Below, one piece after another: positions 1 through 9,495 of a stretch of DNA of 64,000 nucleotides. The first letter of the stretch is position 1; each line of letters starts with the position of its first letter. Below the pieces are notes generated by a model. That model was not told where the DNA came from. It saw only the letters and a list, made by a program, of their open reading frames with translations, and ran no database searches. The translations under genes and the position numbers were made by a program. Origin of the DNA: an uncultured Clostridia bacterium (GTDB lineage Bacteria > Bacillota > Clostridia > Oscillospirales > Acutalibacteraceae). The stretch spans positions 186,001 to 250,000 of the forward strand of contig CANQFC010000003.1 of NCBI GenBank assembly GCA_947598155.1, written 5' to 3'.

Positions 1-44
1 TATTTTTTTGCAAAGTATTCCATTTTATTTACCTATCACTGTTA

Positions 45-69
45 CAAAAAACGGCGGAAAATCCGCCGT
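45..69 (-). terminator. Rho-independent terminator of the rpmH-jag operon
   Basis: Read on the minus strand, an 8-bp GC-rich stem (ACGGCGGA/TCCGCCGT, positions 51-58 and 62-69) is followed by six T residues. It lies just past the jag stop codon and closes the operon. Positions 1-44 hold nothing I recognise. Confidence 0.85.
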
Positions 70-76
70 CGTTTTT

Positions 77-1066
77 TTATTCTTCTTCCGTGCTCCCATC
101 GGCGGCCGATTTAATGTCAATCGGGCCGTAAAGGAACCCGTCCATATCGCTTTTCGGCTCTCTGTTCGGAGAAAGCTCCGGTTTATAGACCTCGCGTCTT
201 TCGCGCCTGCCGCCTCTGTCGCGGTTATAGCCGTTTCTTCTTCCGCCGTTTCCTCTGCCTGCGTCAATCGGGGCAATAACCACTCTTCTGTCAAGATCCG
301 TGCCCACCGAATAAGAAGTAGCGTTCTCAATATCCTGAACTGCGGTGTGAATAACGCGTCTTTCATACGGGTTCATAGGCTCAAGAGAAATGCTCCTGCC
401 CTGCCTTACAGCCCTTAAAGCTGTTTTATGAGCGAGGGATTTAAGCGTTTCCTCTCTTTTTGCTCTGTAATTCCCCACGTTGATTGACACTCTCTTATAG
501 CTCTGCCTGCCTTTATTTGCGACCATTCTCGCAAGGTACTGCAAAGCGTCAAGAGTCTCGCCGCGCTTGCCGATGATAATTCCGTAATCATCGCCGCACT
601 CCAGCTCAAAATATATCTCTTCATCATTTGACATCTCGGTAACTTCACATTTTTCCATACCAAGAGCCAATACCATGGATTTAATATATTCCGCCGTTTC
701 GGTATAATTATTCGTCTTTTCAAGAGGAAGTTCCGCCTTTTCCTCCTTTGCAGGTTCGGGTTCTTTTACCTGTTCCTTCTTTACGGGCGCACTTTTTTTG
801 GTTTCAGCCCTTTTTTCCTGCTTTTTCTCAATTTTCTGAGGTTTCTTATTTACCTGCTCAACATTTTTTTCAGGCTTTTTATCGTTAACATTAGTTGAAA
901 CTTTAACTTTTGCCGGCGAACCGCCGAAAAGTCCCAAAATCTTTTTGGTGGGGTTCTGAAGTACCTCAACTGTAAAGTCATCGTATTCGCTGATTCCCAG
1001 CTTTACGAGCGCTGAGGTTTTAGCCTCTTCAACGGTAGCGCCTGTACCGATTTCTTCTTTAATCAT
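77..1066 (-). CDS. jag: Jag/KhpB-like RNA-binding protein (Jag_N, KH, R3H)
   Basis: This is the SpoIIIJ-associated protein, a cytoplasmic RNA-binding protein that in other Firmicutes works with KhpA and affects cell-wall growth and division. In order it has a Jag_N domain (about 1-55), a long Lys/Glu-rich linker (about 60-118), a type II KH domain with the loop GIIIGKRGE (162-170), and an R3H domain around NPYERRVIH (232-240). The C-terminus is longer than usual: after R3H there is an Arg/Gly-rich stretch (about 271-292) and an acidic tail. It is the last gene of the rpmH-rnpA-yidD-yidC-jag operon, 14 bases after yidC, which is the standard arrangement. Identity is sure; the function of the tail is unknown. 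Confidence 0.95.
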   Translation of the reverse strand: MIKEEIGTGATVEEAKTSALVKLGISEYDDFTVEVLQNPTKKILGLFGGSPAKVKVSTNVNDKKPEKNVEQVNKKPQKIEKKQEKRAETKKSAPVKKEQVKEPEPAKEEKAELPLEKTNNYTETAEYIKSMVLALGMEKCEVTEMSNDEEIYFELECGDDYGIIIGKRGETLDALQYLARMVANKGRQSYKRVSINVGNYRAKREETLKSLAHKTALRAVRQGRSISLEPMNPYERRVIHTAVQDIENATSYSVGTDLDRRVVIAPIDAGRGNGGRRNGYNRDRGGRRERREVYKPELSPNREPKSDMDGFLYGPIDIKSAADGSTEEE

Positions 1067-1080
1067 AAACGTATTTCCCC

Positions 1081-2034
1081 TTATTCTTCATTGCCGTTGT
1101 CTAAAGTTTGGGCAACGTTTTTAATAATTTTTTCTTTGGCGCGGCTGTTTATCGTCTCATCAACCATAAGCCTTGCAAGCACTTTTTTAGGCGAATGCGT
1201 GTTGTTCAGAACAATCATTTGAATGAAAGAAAGCACTGTTGACATAATGATGTAAACGCCTACCGACGCCGGGAACAAAAACGAGAACCAAATGCTCAAT
1301 GCAGGCGACATAAAAGTCATACAGCCCATTGACGGGTTGTTTGCCATTTCGGGGTTCATCTTCTTTTGGCGTATATATGAGTAAAGAGCCATCGCCAAAG
1401 ATACGACTCCCGTTAAAATCGGGATAAGCCAAAGTATATTGAATACTTTATACTGCGGCGTCTGCTCAAGATTCATTCCCAAAAACTTGAAATTGTCGGC
1501 AAAATCAGAAATCTTTGCCACATATTCGCTCGGAATACCCGTTAAATCAAGCTCGTTAAAATGGCTGATAACGGTGAGCTCCATTCTGAAATCCTGCTTT
1601 TCGTTGTTACTGAGCGTACCAAGCGTCTTGGCCGTTTCAGTAAGCTTTGCTATTATGTCAGCCGGAATGCGGAGAACATAGGACAATAGCTTGTAGTTAA
1701 CGGCATAAACGCCCATCATAACGGGAAACGTAATGAGCAGCGGCAGGCAGCCGCCCGTCATTGAAGAAAAGCCTTCCTGCGAATAAAGATCGTTCATAGC
1801 CTCCTGCTGTTTTCGCTGGTCATTCGCGTATTTTTCTTTTATGCGCCTGATTTTTGGCTGAAGTCTTTGGCTCTTAGCCATACTTTTTTGTTGCTTAATC
1901 GAGGACGGAAGTAAAACCAATTTGACGGCTATCGTCATAAACAACAAGGATAAAATGTAGTTGTCCGTAAGGTTATAGAAAAATCCTATCAAATAACCGA
2001 ACGGAATCGAAAATAATTCTCTGATAAATTCCAT
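1081..2034 (-). CDS. yidC: YidC/Oxa1-family membrane protein insertase
   Basis: This insertase integrates and folds membrane proteins with or without SecYEG. The protein has the short Gram-positive form: a first transmembrane segment near the N-terminus, the motif VKLVLLPSSIKQQKS leading into a basic cytoplasmic helical hairpin (QPKIRRIKEKY), then TM2 beginning at GGCLPLLITFPVMMG, and two or three further membrane segments. No lipobox is visible, unlike Bacillus SpoIIIJ. I chose the ATG at 2034 because GGAGG lies five bases upstream; the in-frame TTG at 2046 would place that site inside the gene. An extracytoplasmic insertion of about 70 residues separates TM2 and TM3. It sits between yidD and jag. 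Confidence 0.95.
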   Translation of the reverse strand: MEFIRELFSIPFGYLIGFFYNLTDNYILSLLFMTIAVKLVLLPSSIKQQKSMAKSQRLQPKIRRIKEKYANDQRKQQEAMNDLYSQEGFSSMTGGCLPLLITFPVMMGVYAVNYKLLSYVLRIPADIIAKLTETAKTLGTLSNNEKQDFRMELTVISHFNELDLTGIPSEYVAKISDFADNFKFLGMNLEQTPQYKVFNILWLIPILTGVVSLAMALYSYIRQKKMNPEMANNPSMGCMTFMSPALSIWFSFLFPASVGVYIIMSTVLSFIQMIVLNNTHSPKKVLARLMVDETINSRAKEKIIKNVAQTLDNGNEE

Positions 2035-2058
2035 TTTGTCCTCCAAACAAACAGAAAC

Positions 2059-2286
2059 TCACTTTTTCTCTCTTTTTTCCGGAACAGGGTCATACCCTCC
2101 GGGGAAAAAAATGTTGCACCGCAAAAGTCTTTTAACCGCTAAATACGTGCCGTAAAGGGCACCGAACCGTTCAATAGCCTCGGCCGCATATTGCGAACAG
2201 GACGGAAAATAGCGGCAGCGGGGCCCGAAAAGAGGTGAAATGCGGCGCTGGTAAAACCTGATTAAACGAATCAGAAAATTTTTCAT
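2059..2286 (-). CDS. yidD: YidD membrane protein insertion efficiency factor
   Basis: This small (75-residue) basic protein is associated with the inner face of the membrane and assists YidC-dependent insertion. The family's conserved cysteine motifs are present: [12 protein letters not shown] and [13 protein letters not shown], after an amphipathic N-terminal helix ([15 protein letters not shown]). The start at 2286 overlaps the rnpA stop codon as ATGA, which suggests translational coupling. An upstream in-frame codon at 2310 would add eight residues but lies deep inside rnpA. Length and context match the family. Confidence 0.93.
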   Translation of the reverse strand: MKNFLIRLIRFYQRRISPLFGPRCRYFPSCSQYAAEAIERFGALYGTYLAVKRLLRCNIFFPGGYDPVPEKREKK

Positions 2287-2621
2287 ACCGAAATAACCCC
2301 TGCTTGGCAAAATAAATCAAACATTGTTTTTTCAAGGTCGGTTGATTTAACGTACTTTGTTTTGCTTCTTGCCACAAACACAAAATCGAAATTGCCGGTG
2401 ATTTTAGGTTCAAGCTCTCTGTAAGCGGCGCGTATAACTCTTCTGCAGCGGCTGCGCTCAACCGCGTTGCCTATTTTTTTTGACGTTGTAATTCCTACAC
2501 GACAAATTCCCACACGGTTTTTCATTACATATAAAACCAGTGCAGGCGTCTTAAACGATTTACCTTTGCCGTAAAGGCGGTGAAATTCATAATTATTTTT
2601 AAGAGTTACCGTCCGTTTCAA
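2283..2621 (-). CDS. rnpA: Ribonuclease P protein component
   Basis: This is the protein subunit of RNase P, which binds the catalytic RNA and helps mature tRNA 5' ends. The 112 residues include the family signature in [19 protein letters not shown], giving the Arg-rich RNA-binding helix, preceded by the basic N-terminal strand region. It follows rpmH by 25 bases and overlaps yidD by four, the classical arrangement beside dnaA. Confidence 0.95.
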   Translation of the reverse strand: MKRTVTLKNNYEFHRLYGKGKSFKTPALVLYVMKNRVGICRVGITTSKKIGNAVERSRCRRVIRAAYRELEPKITGNFDFVFVARSKTKYVKSTDLEKTMFDLFCQAGVISV

Positions 2622-2646
2622 AATACAAAACCTAAACCGACAAAAA

Positions 2647-2781
2647 TCAGTATGTCAGCTGCTTTCTGCCTTTTGCTCTTCTGCGGGCAAGTACCTTTCT
2701 GCCGTTTCTGTCCGACATTCTCTTACGGAAGCCGTGTTCCATTTTGCGATGACGCTTTTTGGGCTGATAAGTTCTTTTCAT
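2647..2781 (-). CDS. rpmH: 50S ribosomal protein L34
   Basis: This 44-residue, very basic ribosomal protein starts [13 protein letters not shown] and ends [11 protein letters not shown], matching L34 over its whole length. The open frame extends further upstream, but the ATG at 2781 gives the canonical N-terminus and follows a GGAGC ribosome-binding site. It is the first gene of the leftward operon and reads divergently from dnaA, as in most Firmicutes. Confidence 0.97.
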   Translation of the reverse strand: MKRTYQPKKRHRKMEHGFRKRMSDRNGRKVLARRRAKGRKQLTY

Positions 2782-2847
2782 TACTGCTCCTCCGTTTCTG
2801 TAAAATAAACTCTGTTGGTAAAAAACAAAAATTACCTGCGGACAGAC

Positions 2848-2877
2848 ATTATACAATAATTTAAGATAAAAAGTCAA
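2848..2877 (-). promoter_or_regulatory. Sigma-A type promoter of the rpmH operon
   Basis: Minus strand: TTGACT (2877-2872), an 18-base spacer, then TATAAT (2853-2848), about 65 bases ahead of rpmH. Confidence 0.8.
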
Positions 2878-3206
2878 CTTATTTGAAAAATTTAATTTTA
2901 CACAATATATTCCGATAATAAATAAAAGGTCGTAAAGTTTTCAACAATATGTTGTATTTTATGTTTAAAACTTTTTTCAAAAAATTTTTTTGATTTTTAT
3001 TTTTTTACAAAACTTGGCTCTTTATATTATATATAAATGTATAATATTTTACGATTTACTTATTGAAATGAGCTTTAAATTGTGCTAAAATTAACTTTGT
3101 ATAAATAGCGGTGTATTGTGCCGTTTTGTATAAAAGCCTTAATTTGCCCTTTTAATATTTAAAATAACGGCATTTCGTTTTTTTAATAGAAAATAAAGGA
3201 TGTGAT
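2878..3206. other. rpmH-dnaA intergenic region, AT-rich, possible left part of oriC
   Basis: This gap of more than 300 bases has no gene. It is very AT-rich, with long T and A runs around 2970-3010 and an alternating TATATTATATATAAAT tract near 3024-3038. One TTTTCAACA box lies at 2938-2946, identical to boxes in the dnaA-dnaN gap. The dnaA promoter is at its right side. No consensus TTATCCACA box is visible. Confidence 0.55.
3063..3091 (+). promoter_or_regulatory. dnaA promoter
   Basis: TTGAAA (3063-3068), a 17-base spacer, then TAAAAT (3086-3091), about 115 bases upstream of the dnaA start. A ribosome-binding site AAGGA follows at 3196-3200. Confidence 0.75.
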
Positions 3207-4520
3207 ATGATGAACTCTTTTGAAGAAATGTGGGAAAAAATTTGCGGCGATTTAAAAACAGAGCTTGACAACGAAGTCGCTTTTGATATTTGGATTAAAC
3301 CTTTAAAATTAGTTTTTGTTGACGATGAAAACGTCACTTTTACCTGCCCGAAATGGAAAATTGAAATGATAAATAAAAAATACAGCCCCGTCATTTCAAA
3401 GCTGTGGTCTGAAAATTTGGGATTTGACGTAAATATACGTCTTTTGGAGGAAAAGCAAAAAGAAGAATCCGACGGCGCCGACTCCAACGGCGCGGCCGAC
3501 ATAACCTCTCAGGTTTACACTTTTGAAAATTTTATTGTAGGCAGTTCAAACAATATGGCGTTTTCCGCCTCAAAAAGGGTCGCGAATACGCCGGGTTTGG
3601 TGGCTTTTAATCCTCTTTTTATTTACGGAAATTCAGGTTTGGGCAAGACGCACCTTTTAAACGCCATCATTCAAAAAATGCGGGAAAACAATTCAAGCTC
3701 AAATATTATATACACTACGAGCGAAGATTTTACTAACGAGCTTATTATTTGTATAGATTCAAAAAATACGGACGCTTTCCATAATAAATACAGAAACTGC
3801 GACGCGCTTTTGGTCGACGATATTCAATTTATAGCCGGAAAAGAGAGAACCGAGGAAGAATTTTTCCACACTTTTAACACTCTTGTCAAAGATGGAAAAC
3901 AAATTATTTTAACGTCTGATAAAAAGCCAAACGAAATCCCGAAAATTGAGGAACGGCTCAGAACAAGATTTGAAAGCGGTCTTATCTGCGACATCCAGCC
4001 GCCGGATTTTGAAACAAGGGTGGCGATTGTAAAAAACAAAGCGGAATATTTTAACCTTGAAATGCCTTCCGACGTGAGCTTTTTTATCGCGGAAAACATC
4101 AAAAACAACATAAGACAGCTTGGCTCGGCGGTAAAAGGGATTTACGCTTACTGCGACATTAACGGAATTAAAACGCCCACAATAGAAATTGCGAAAGAGG
4201 CGCTTAAAGATATTCTTATTACGAGCCTTCCTGTCGCTGTAATCAATGAAAACATTATAGATAAAGTTTCCGAAACATTCGGCGTTACAAAGGAACAAAT
4301 CAGGAGTGAAAAAAGAGACGCCAAAATAAACGAGGCGCGCCAAGTAGCCATGTACGTCATTCATGAGATAACCGACCAGTCGCAACAGGCAATCGGCGAA
4401 ATTTTCGGCAGAAATCACTCGACGGTAAACAATTCCTTTAAAAACGTTCAGAAAAAAATAAACTCCGACATTAAATATAAAAACCTGATAGGCGATATAA
4501 TTAAAAACATCAACGGTTAA
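3207..4520 (+). CDS. dnaA: Chromosomal replication initiator protein DnaA
   Basis: This is the AAA+ initiator that binds DnaA boxes at oriC, unwinds the origin and loads the helicase. The 437 residues show domain I (about 1-80), a short linker (about 85-105), an AAA+ domain with Walker A GNSGLGKTH (141-149) and Walker B ALLVDDIQF, and a C-terminal DNA-binding domain with the signature GRNHSTVNNSF. The signature differs slightly from the usual GGRDHTTV form, which may go with the atypical TTTTCAACA boxes nearby. Two adjacent ATG codons occur (3207 and 3210); AAGGA six bases before 3207 favours the first. It is divergent from rpmH and upstream of dnaN. Confidence 0.98.
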   Translation: MMNSFEEMWEKICGDLKTELDNEVAFDIWIKPLKLVFVDDENVTFTCPKWKIEMINKKYSPVISKLWSENLGFDVNIRLLEEKQKEESDGADSNGAADITSQVYTFENFIVGSSNNMAFSASKRVANTPGLVAFNPLFIYGNSGLGKTHLLNAIIQKMRENNSSSNIIYTTSEDFTNELIICIDSKNTDAFHNKYRNCDALLVDDIQFIAGKERTEEEFFHTFNTLVKDGKQIILTSDKKPNEIPKIEERLRTRFESGLICDIQPPDFETRVAIVKNKAEYFNLEMPSDVSFFIAENIKNNIRQLGSAVKGIYAYCDINGIKTPTIEIAKEALKDILITSLPVAVINENIIDKVSETFGVTKEQIRSEKRDAKINEARQVAMYVIHEITDQSQQAIGEIFGRNHSTVNNSFKNVQKKINSDIKYKNLIGDIIKNING

Positions 4521-4754
4521 ATTTTTACTTAATTTTCAACAGTTTTTTACTTTTAAACAGCAGAGTTTTTAACGAGTAATTTTTTAACATACTTTTTAAC
4601 ATTTTTATTAAAAAGTTTTCAATACCGTTTAATTCTGCTTTCCGTTGAATTTAAAAGAAATTACGCGGTTTTCAACAGTTTGTCCGCCGCTAATACTACT
4701 ACTTAACTATATTTATTTTTTATTATTAAATTTACTGTGAAGGAGATAAAAAAA
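4521..4754 (+). other. oriC unwinding region between dnaA and dnaN (DnaA boxes plus DnaA-trio-like track)
   Basis: Sequence features in order: TTTTCAACA at 4533-4541, TTTTTAACG at 4566-4574, TTTTTAACA at 4581-4589 and 4593-4601, TTTTCAATA at 4616-4624, TTTTCAACA at 4669-4677, all on the plus strand. The last box is followed by a GC-rich stretch (4682-4690), then CTAATACTACTACTTAACTA (4690-4709), then a very AT-rich tract to about 4735. Box, GC-rich spacer, trinucleotide track and AT-rich segment have the order described for the Bacillus subtilis basal unwinding system, where DnaA-trios read 3'-GAT-5' on the opposite strand. That this is the working origin is inference from position and motif order. 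Confidence 0.75.
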
Positions 4755-5876
4755 ATGAAATTTACATGCTCGTCAAACGTCCTTTCTGAGAGCTGTGCGA
4801 ACGTTCAGCGCGCGGCGTCGTCAAAAAGCACCAACCTTCCGACTATTGAAGGTATTCTTATTAAAGCGGAAAACGACAGGATAATGCTCACAGGCTATGA
4901 CCTTGAGGTAGGTATTATTACGTCGGTAGAGGGCAGAGTTGAAAGCACCGGAAGTGTTATTCTTAACGCGAAAATACTTTGCGATATTTTAAGAAACGTT
5001 CCGGACGACACCGTTTCGATTGAATGCGACGACAGGCTCATATGCAAAATTAAGAGCGGAGACAGCGAATTTTCAATAATGGGCTTTTCCGAGGCCGATT
5101 ACCCTGAACTTCCTACTGTGTCCGGCGGTTTTCCGATAGTAGTTGAGGGCAATATTTTAAAGGATATGATTAAAAAGACTGTTTTTGCCGCGGCGGAAAA
5201 CGATTCAAGAGTTATACATACCGGCATACGTTTTGAAATTTCCAAGGGAAATATCCGTCTTGTAGCCGTTGACGGTTATAAGCTTGCGATAAGAAATGAA
5301 AAAATTGATTATTCGGGCGAGGAAAAGATATTCGTTGTTCCGAAAAAGACTCTCAACGAGGTAGTTAAGCTCATAAGCGACGGCGTTGAAACCGTTTCAA
5401 TGGTAGTGGCTCAGCGGCATATTCTGTTTGAGTGCGGTGATTACGTAATAATTTCAAGGCTTTTAGAGGGCGAATTCTTAAGTTATAAGAGCGCTGTTCC
5501 CACAACGGCAAAAACCGAGGTAAAAATAAATACGAGAAGTATTATAAGCGCTATTGAAAGGACTTCGCTTATCATTACCGAAAGGGTAAAAAGCTACATA
5601 CGCTGTATTTTTGACAACGATTCCGTAAGAATTTCGAGTACTACGGCTTTAGGCACCGCAAATGACAGAATGTTAGCGTCAATTCAGGGCGAAAGAGTTG
5701 AAATCGGTTTTAATAACAAATATTTGCTTGACGCATTAAGAGTATGCGATACCGACGAAGTTGTATTTCGCCTTAACGGTCCGACCTCTCCTCTTATTAT
5801 CGTTCCGGATAACGACAATACGCTGATATATGAAAAATCGTTTTTATTTATGGTTTTGCCCGTAAGGATGAACTGA
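4755..5876 (+). CDS. dnaN: DNA polymerase III sliding clamp (beta subunit)
   Basis: This is the ring-shaped processivity clamp of the replicative polymerase. The 373-residue product starts MKFTCSSNVLSESCANVQRA, typical of the family, and ends LPVRMN, the usual clamp C-terminus. I chose the ATG at 4755 because AGGAG lies nine bases upstream (4741-4745); a GTG at 4737 is in frame but precedes that site. The three-fold repeated clamp domain structure fits the length. It is followed by yaaA after one base, consistent with one operon through remB. Confidence 0.97.
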   Translation: MKFTCSSNVLSESCANVQRAASSKSTNLPTIEGILIKAENDRIMLTGYDLEVGIITSVEGRVESTGSVILNAKILCDILRNVPDDTVSIECDDRLICKIKSGDSEFSIMGFSEADYPELPTVSGGFPIVVEGNILKDMIKKTVFAAAENDSRVIHTGIRFEISKGNIRLVAVDGYKLAIRNEKIDYSGEEKIFVVPKKTLNEVVKLISDGVETVSMVVAQRHILFECGDYVIISRLLEGEFLSYKSAVPTTAKTEVKINTRSIISAIERTSLIITERVKSYIRCIFDNDSVRISSTTALGTANDRMLASIQGERVEIGFNNKYLLDALRVCDTDEVVFRLNGPTSPLIIVPDNDNTLIYEKSFLFMVLPVRMN

Positions 5877-5877
5877 A

Positions 5878-6120
5878 ATGAAAAAAATTTCAGCGCATAT
5901 AAAACAGGTAACCGAAAAACAAATTAAAATCGACACGGAATTTATAAAGCTTGACGCGTTTTTAAAGCTGTGCGGAGCGGTGACAACCGGCGGAGGGGCA
6001 AAGGCCGTAATACTTGACGGCAAAGTATCGGTAAACGGCGAAATCTGTCTTGCGAGGGGAAAAAAGCTCCGTAAAGGCGACAGGGTCGTATTTGACGGAA
6101 ATTGTTTTGAGGTTATCTGA
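5878..6120 (+). CDS. yaaA: S4-domain RNA-binding protein YaaA/YbcJ-like
   Basis: This 80-residue protein carries an S4 fold, seen in FIKLDAFLKLCGAVTTGGGAK followed by VSVNGEICLARGKKLRKGD. Family members lie between dnaN and recF in most Firmicutes and are thought to bind RNA, possibly the ribosome; the cellular role is not settled. The stop codon overlaps the recF start (TGATG), which indicates coupling. Confidence 0.9.
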   Translation: MKKISAHIKQVTEKQIKIDTEFIKLDAFLKLCGAVTTGGGAKAVILDGKVSVNGEICLARGKKLRKGDRVVFDGNCFEVI

Positions 6121-7214
6121 TGTTTGTAAATGAAATAAAGATTGAAAATTTCAGAAACATAAGCTTTATGGGGCTTTTTCCGGATAAAGGCATAAACGTT
6201 ATTTACGGTGAAAACGGTCAGGGAAAGACAAATATTCTTGAGGCAATTTGGCTTTTTACAGGCTGTAAAAGTTTTCGCACTTCAAAGGACTCGGAGCTTA
6301 TAAAATTTAACTCCGAAAACGCGAAAATATCCGTTGAATTTGAGTCAAAGCTACGCAAAAATACGGCGTCGGTTTTTATAGAAAAAAATCGTCAGGCGTT
6401 TTTAAACGGGGTACAGCTCACTTCGCCCAGAGAACTTATCGGCAAGTATTACAGCGTTATTTTTTCGCCGGTTCACCTTTCGCTTATAAAAGACGGGCCT
6501 TTAAACAGGCGAAAATTTATTGACGCCGCTATAAGCCAAATAGACGAAACATACGCTAAAAAGCTTATGTATTACAATCATCTGATAAATCAAAAAAACG
6601 CTTTGCTTAAAAATACGGCGGAGGACGCGTCTTTACTTAATACTTTTGATATTTGGGACGAAAAAATAGCCGAATCGGGCGCCGCCGTAATAAAATGCAG
6701 AATAGATTATTTAAAAATGCTTGAAGAGATTGCAAGCGATATTTACAGCGGGATTTCCGACAAAAAAGAGAATATGAAAATAATTTACGCCGGTTCTTTC
6801 GGTTTTGAAAGCGAAAGTACGGATTGTATAAGGGAAAATTTTCTGAAAAATCTTCGCAAAAACCGCTCTAACGACCTTTACCTTAAAAACACGACATGCG
6901 GTCCGCACCGAGACGATATTGAAATTTTGATAAAAGACATCTCCGCGAGAAAATTCGGTTCGCAGGGCCAGCAAAGGAGCGCATCATTGGCTCTTAAATT
7001 CGGAGAGGCCGAAATTATAAAAAGAATAAAGGGCGAAGAGCCGGTTATTTTGCTTGACGACGTTTTAAGCGAACTTGACCTGACGCGCCAAAATTTTATA
7101 CTTAACAAGATTAAAAACAAGCAGGTTTTTATTACCTGCTGTGAAAAAGAAACAGTATCAAGGCTTTGCACAGGCAAGGTTTATAAGATAGAAAACGGGA
7201 ACGAGGTGAAGTAA
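6120..7214 (+). CDS. recF: DNA replication and repair protein RecF
   Basis: RecF is an SMC/ABC-like ATPase that, with RecO and RecR, loads RecA at single-strand gaps. The 364 residues start with KIENFRNI and contain Walker A GENGQGKTN (about 31-39), the ABC signature region FGSQGQQRSASLALKFGEAE, and Walker B VILLDDVLSELD. It overlaps yaaA by one base and remB by one base, so the three genes are probably translated in a coupled manner. Confidence 0.97.
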   Translation: MFVNEIKIENFRNISFMGLFPDKGINVIYGENGQGKTNILEAIWLFTGCKSFRTSKDSELIKFNSENAKISVEFESKLRKNTASVFIEKNRQAFLNGVQLTSPRELIGKYYSVIFSPVHLSLIKDGPLNRRKFIDAAISQIDETYAKKLMYYNHLINQKNALLKNTAEDASLLNTFDIWDEKIAESGAAVIKCRIDYLKMLEEIASDIYSGISDKKENMKIIYAGSFGFESESTDCIRENFLKNLRKNRSNDLYLKNTTCGPHRDDIEILIKDISARKFGSQGQQRSASLALKFGEAEIIKRIKGEEPVILLDDVLSELDLTRQNFILNKIKNKQVFITCCEKETVSRLCTGKVYKIENGNEVK

Positions 7215-7474
7215 TGCTGTTAAATATAGGCCAAGAAAAAATGATTTTTGACAAAGATATTATAGGTATTTTTGACCTTGATAATACGACAGTTTCAAAG
7301 GCTACGAGAGATTATATAAATTTTTCCGTTAAAAAAGACGAATGCGTGACCGTTTCAATGGACGATTTGCCGAAGTCTTTTATTGTGTGCGAAAAAAACG
7401 GAAAGAGAACAGTTTATATTTCGCCTTTTAACACCGCTACGGTTTACAGGCGGATTGAAAGCAAAAGCTATTAA
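7214..7474 (+). CDS. remB: RemB/YaaB-like DUF370 protein
   Basis: This 86-residue protein belongs to the DUF370 family (extracellular matrix regulatory protein B of Bacillus). The first residues MLLNIGQEKMIFDKDIIGIF and the ending YISPFNTATVYRRIES are typical. RemA paralogues bind DNA; the role of RemB is less clear. It overlaps the recF stop codon and precedes gyrB by 43 bases, the conserved order in Bacilli and Clostridia. Confidence 0.88.
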   Translation: MLLNIGQEKMIFDKDIIGIFDLDNTTVSKATRDYINFSVKKDECVTVSMDDLPKSFIVCEKNGKRTVYISPFNTATVYRRIESKSY

Positions 7475-7496
7475 ATTAACAGGTATATATACTTAA

Positions 7497-9479
<1,983 letters not shown>

Positions 9480-9495
9480 TTAAAGAGGTAAAGAA

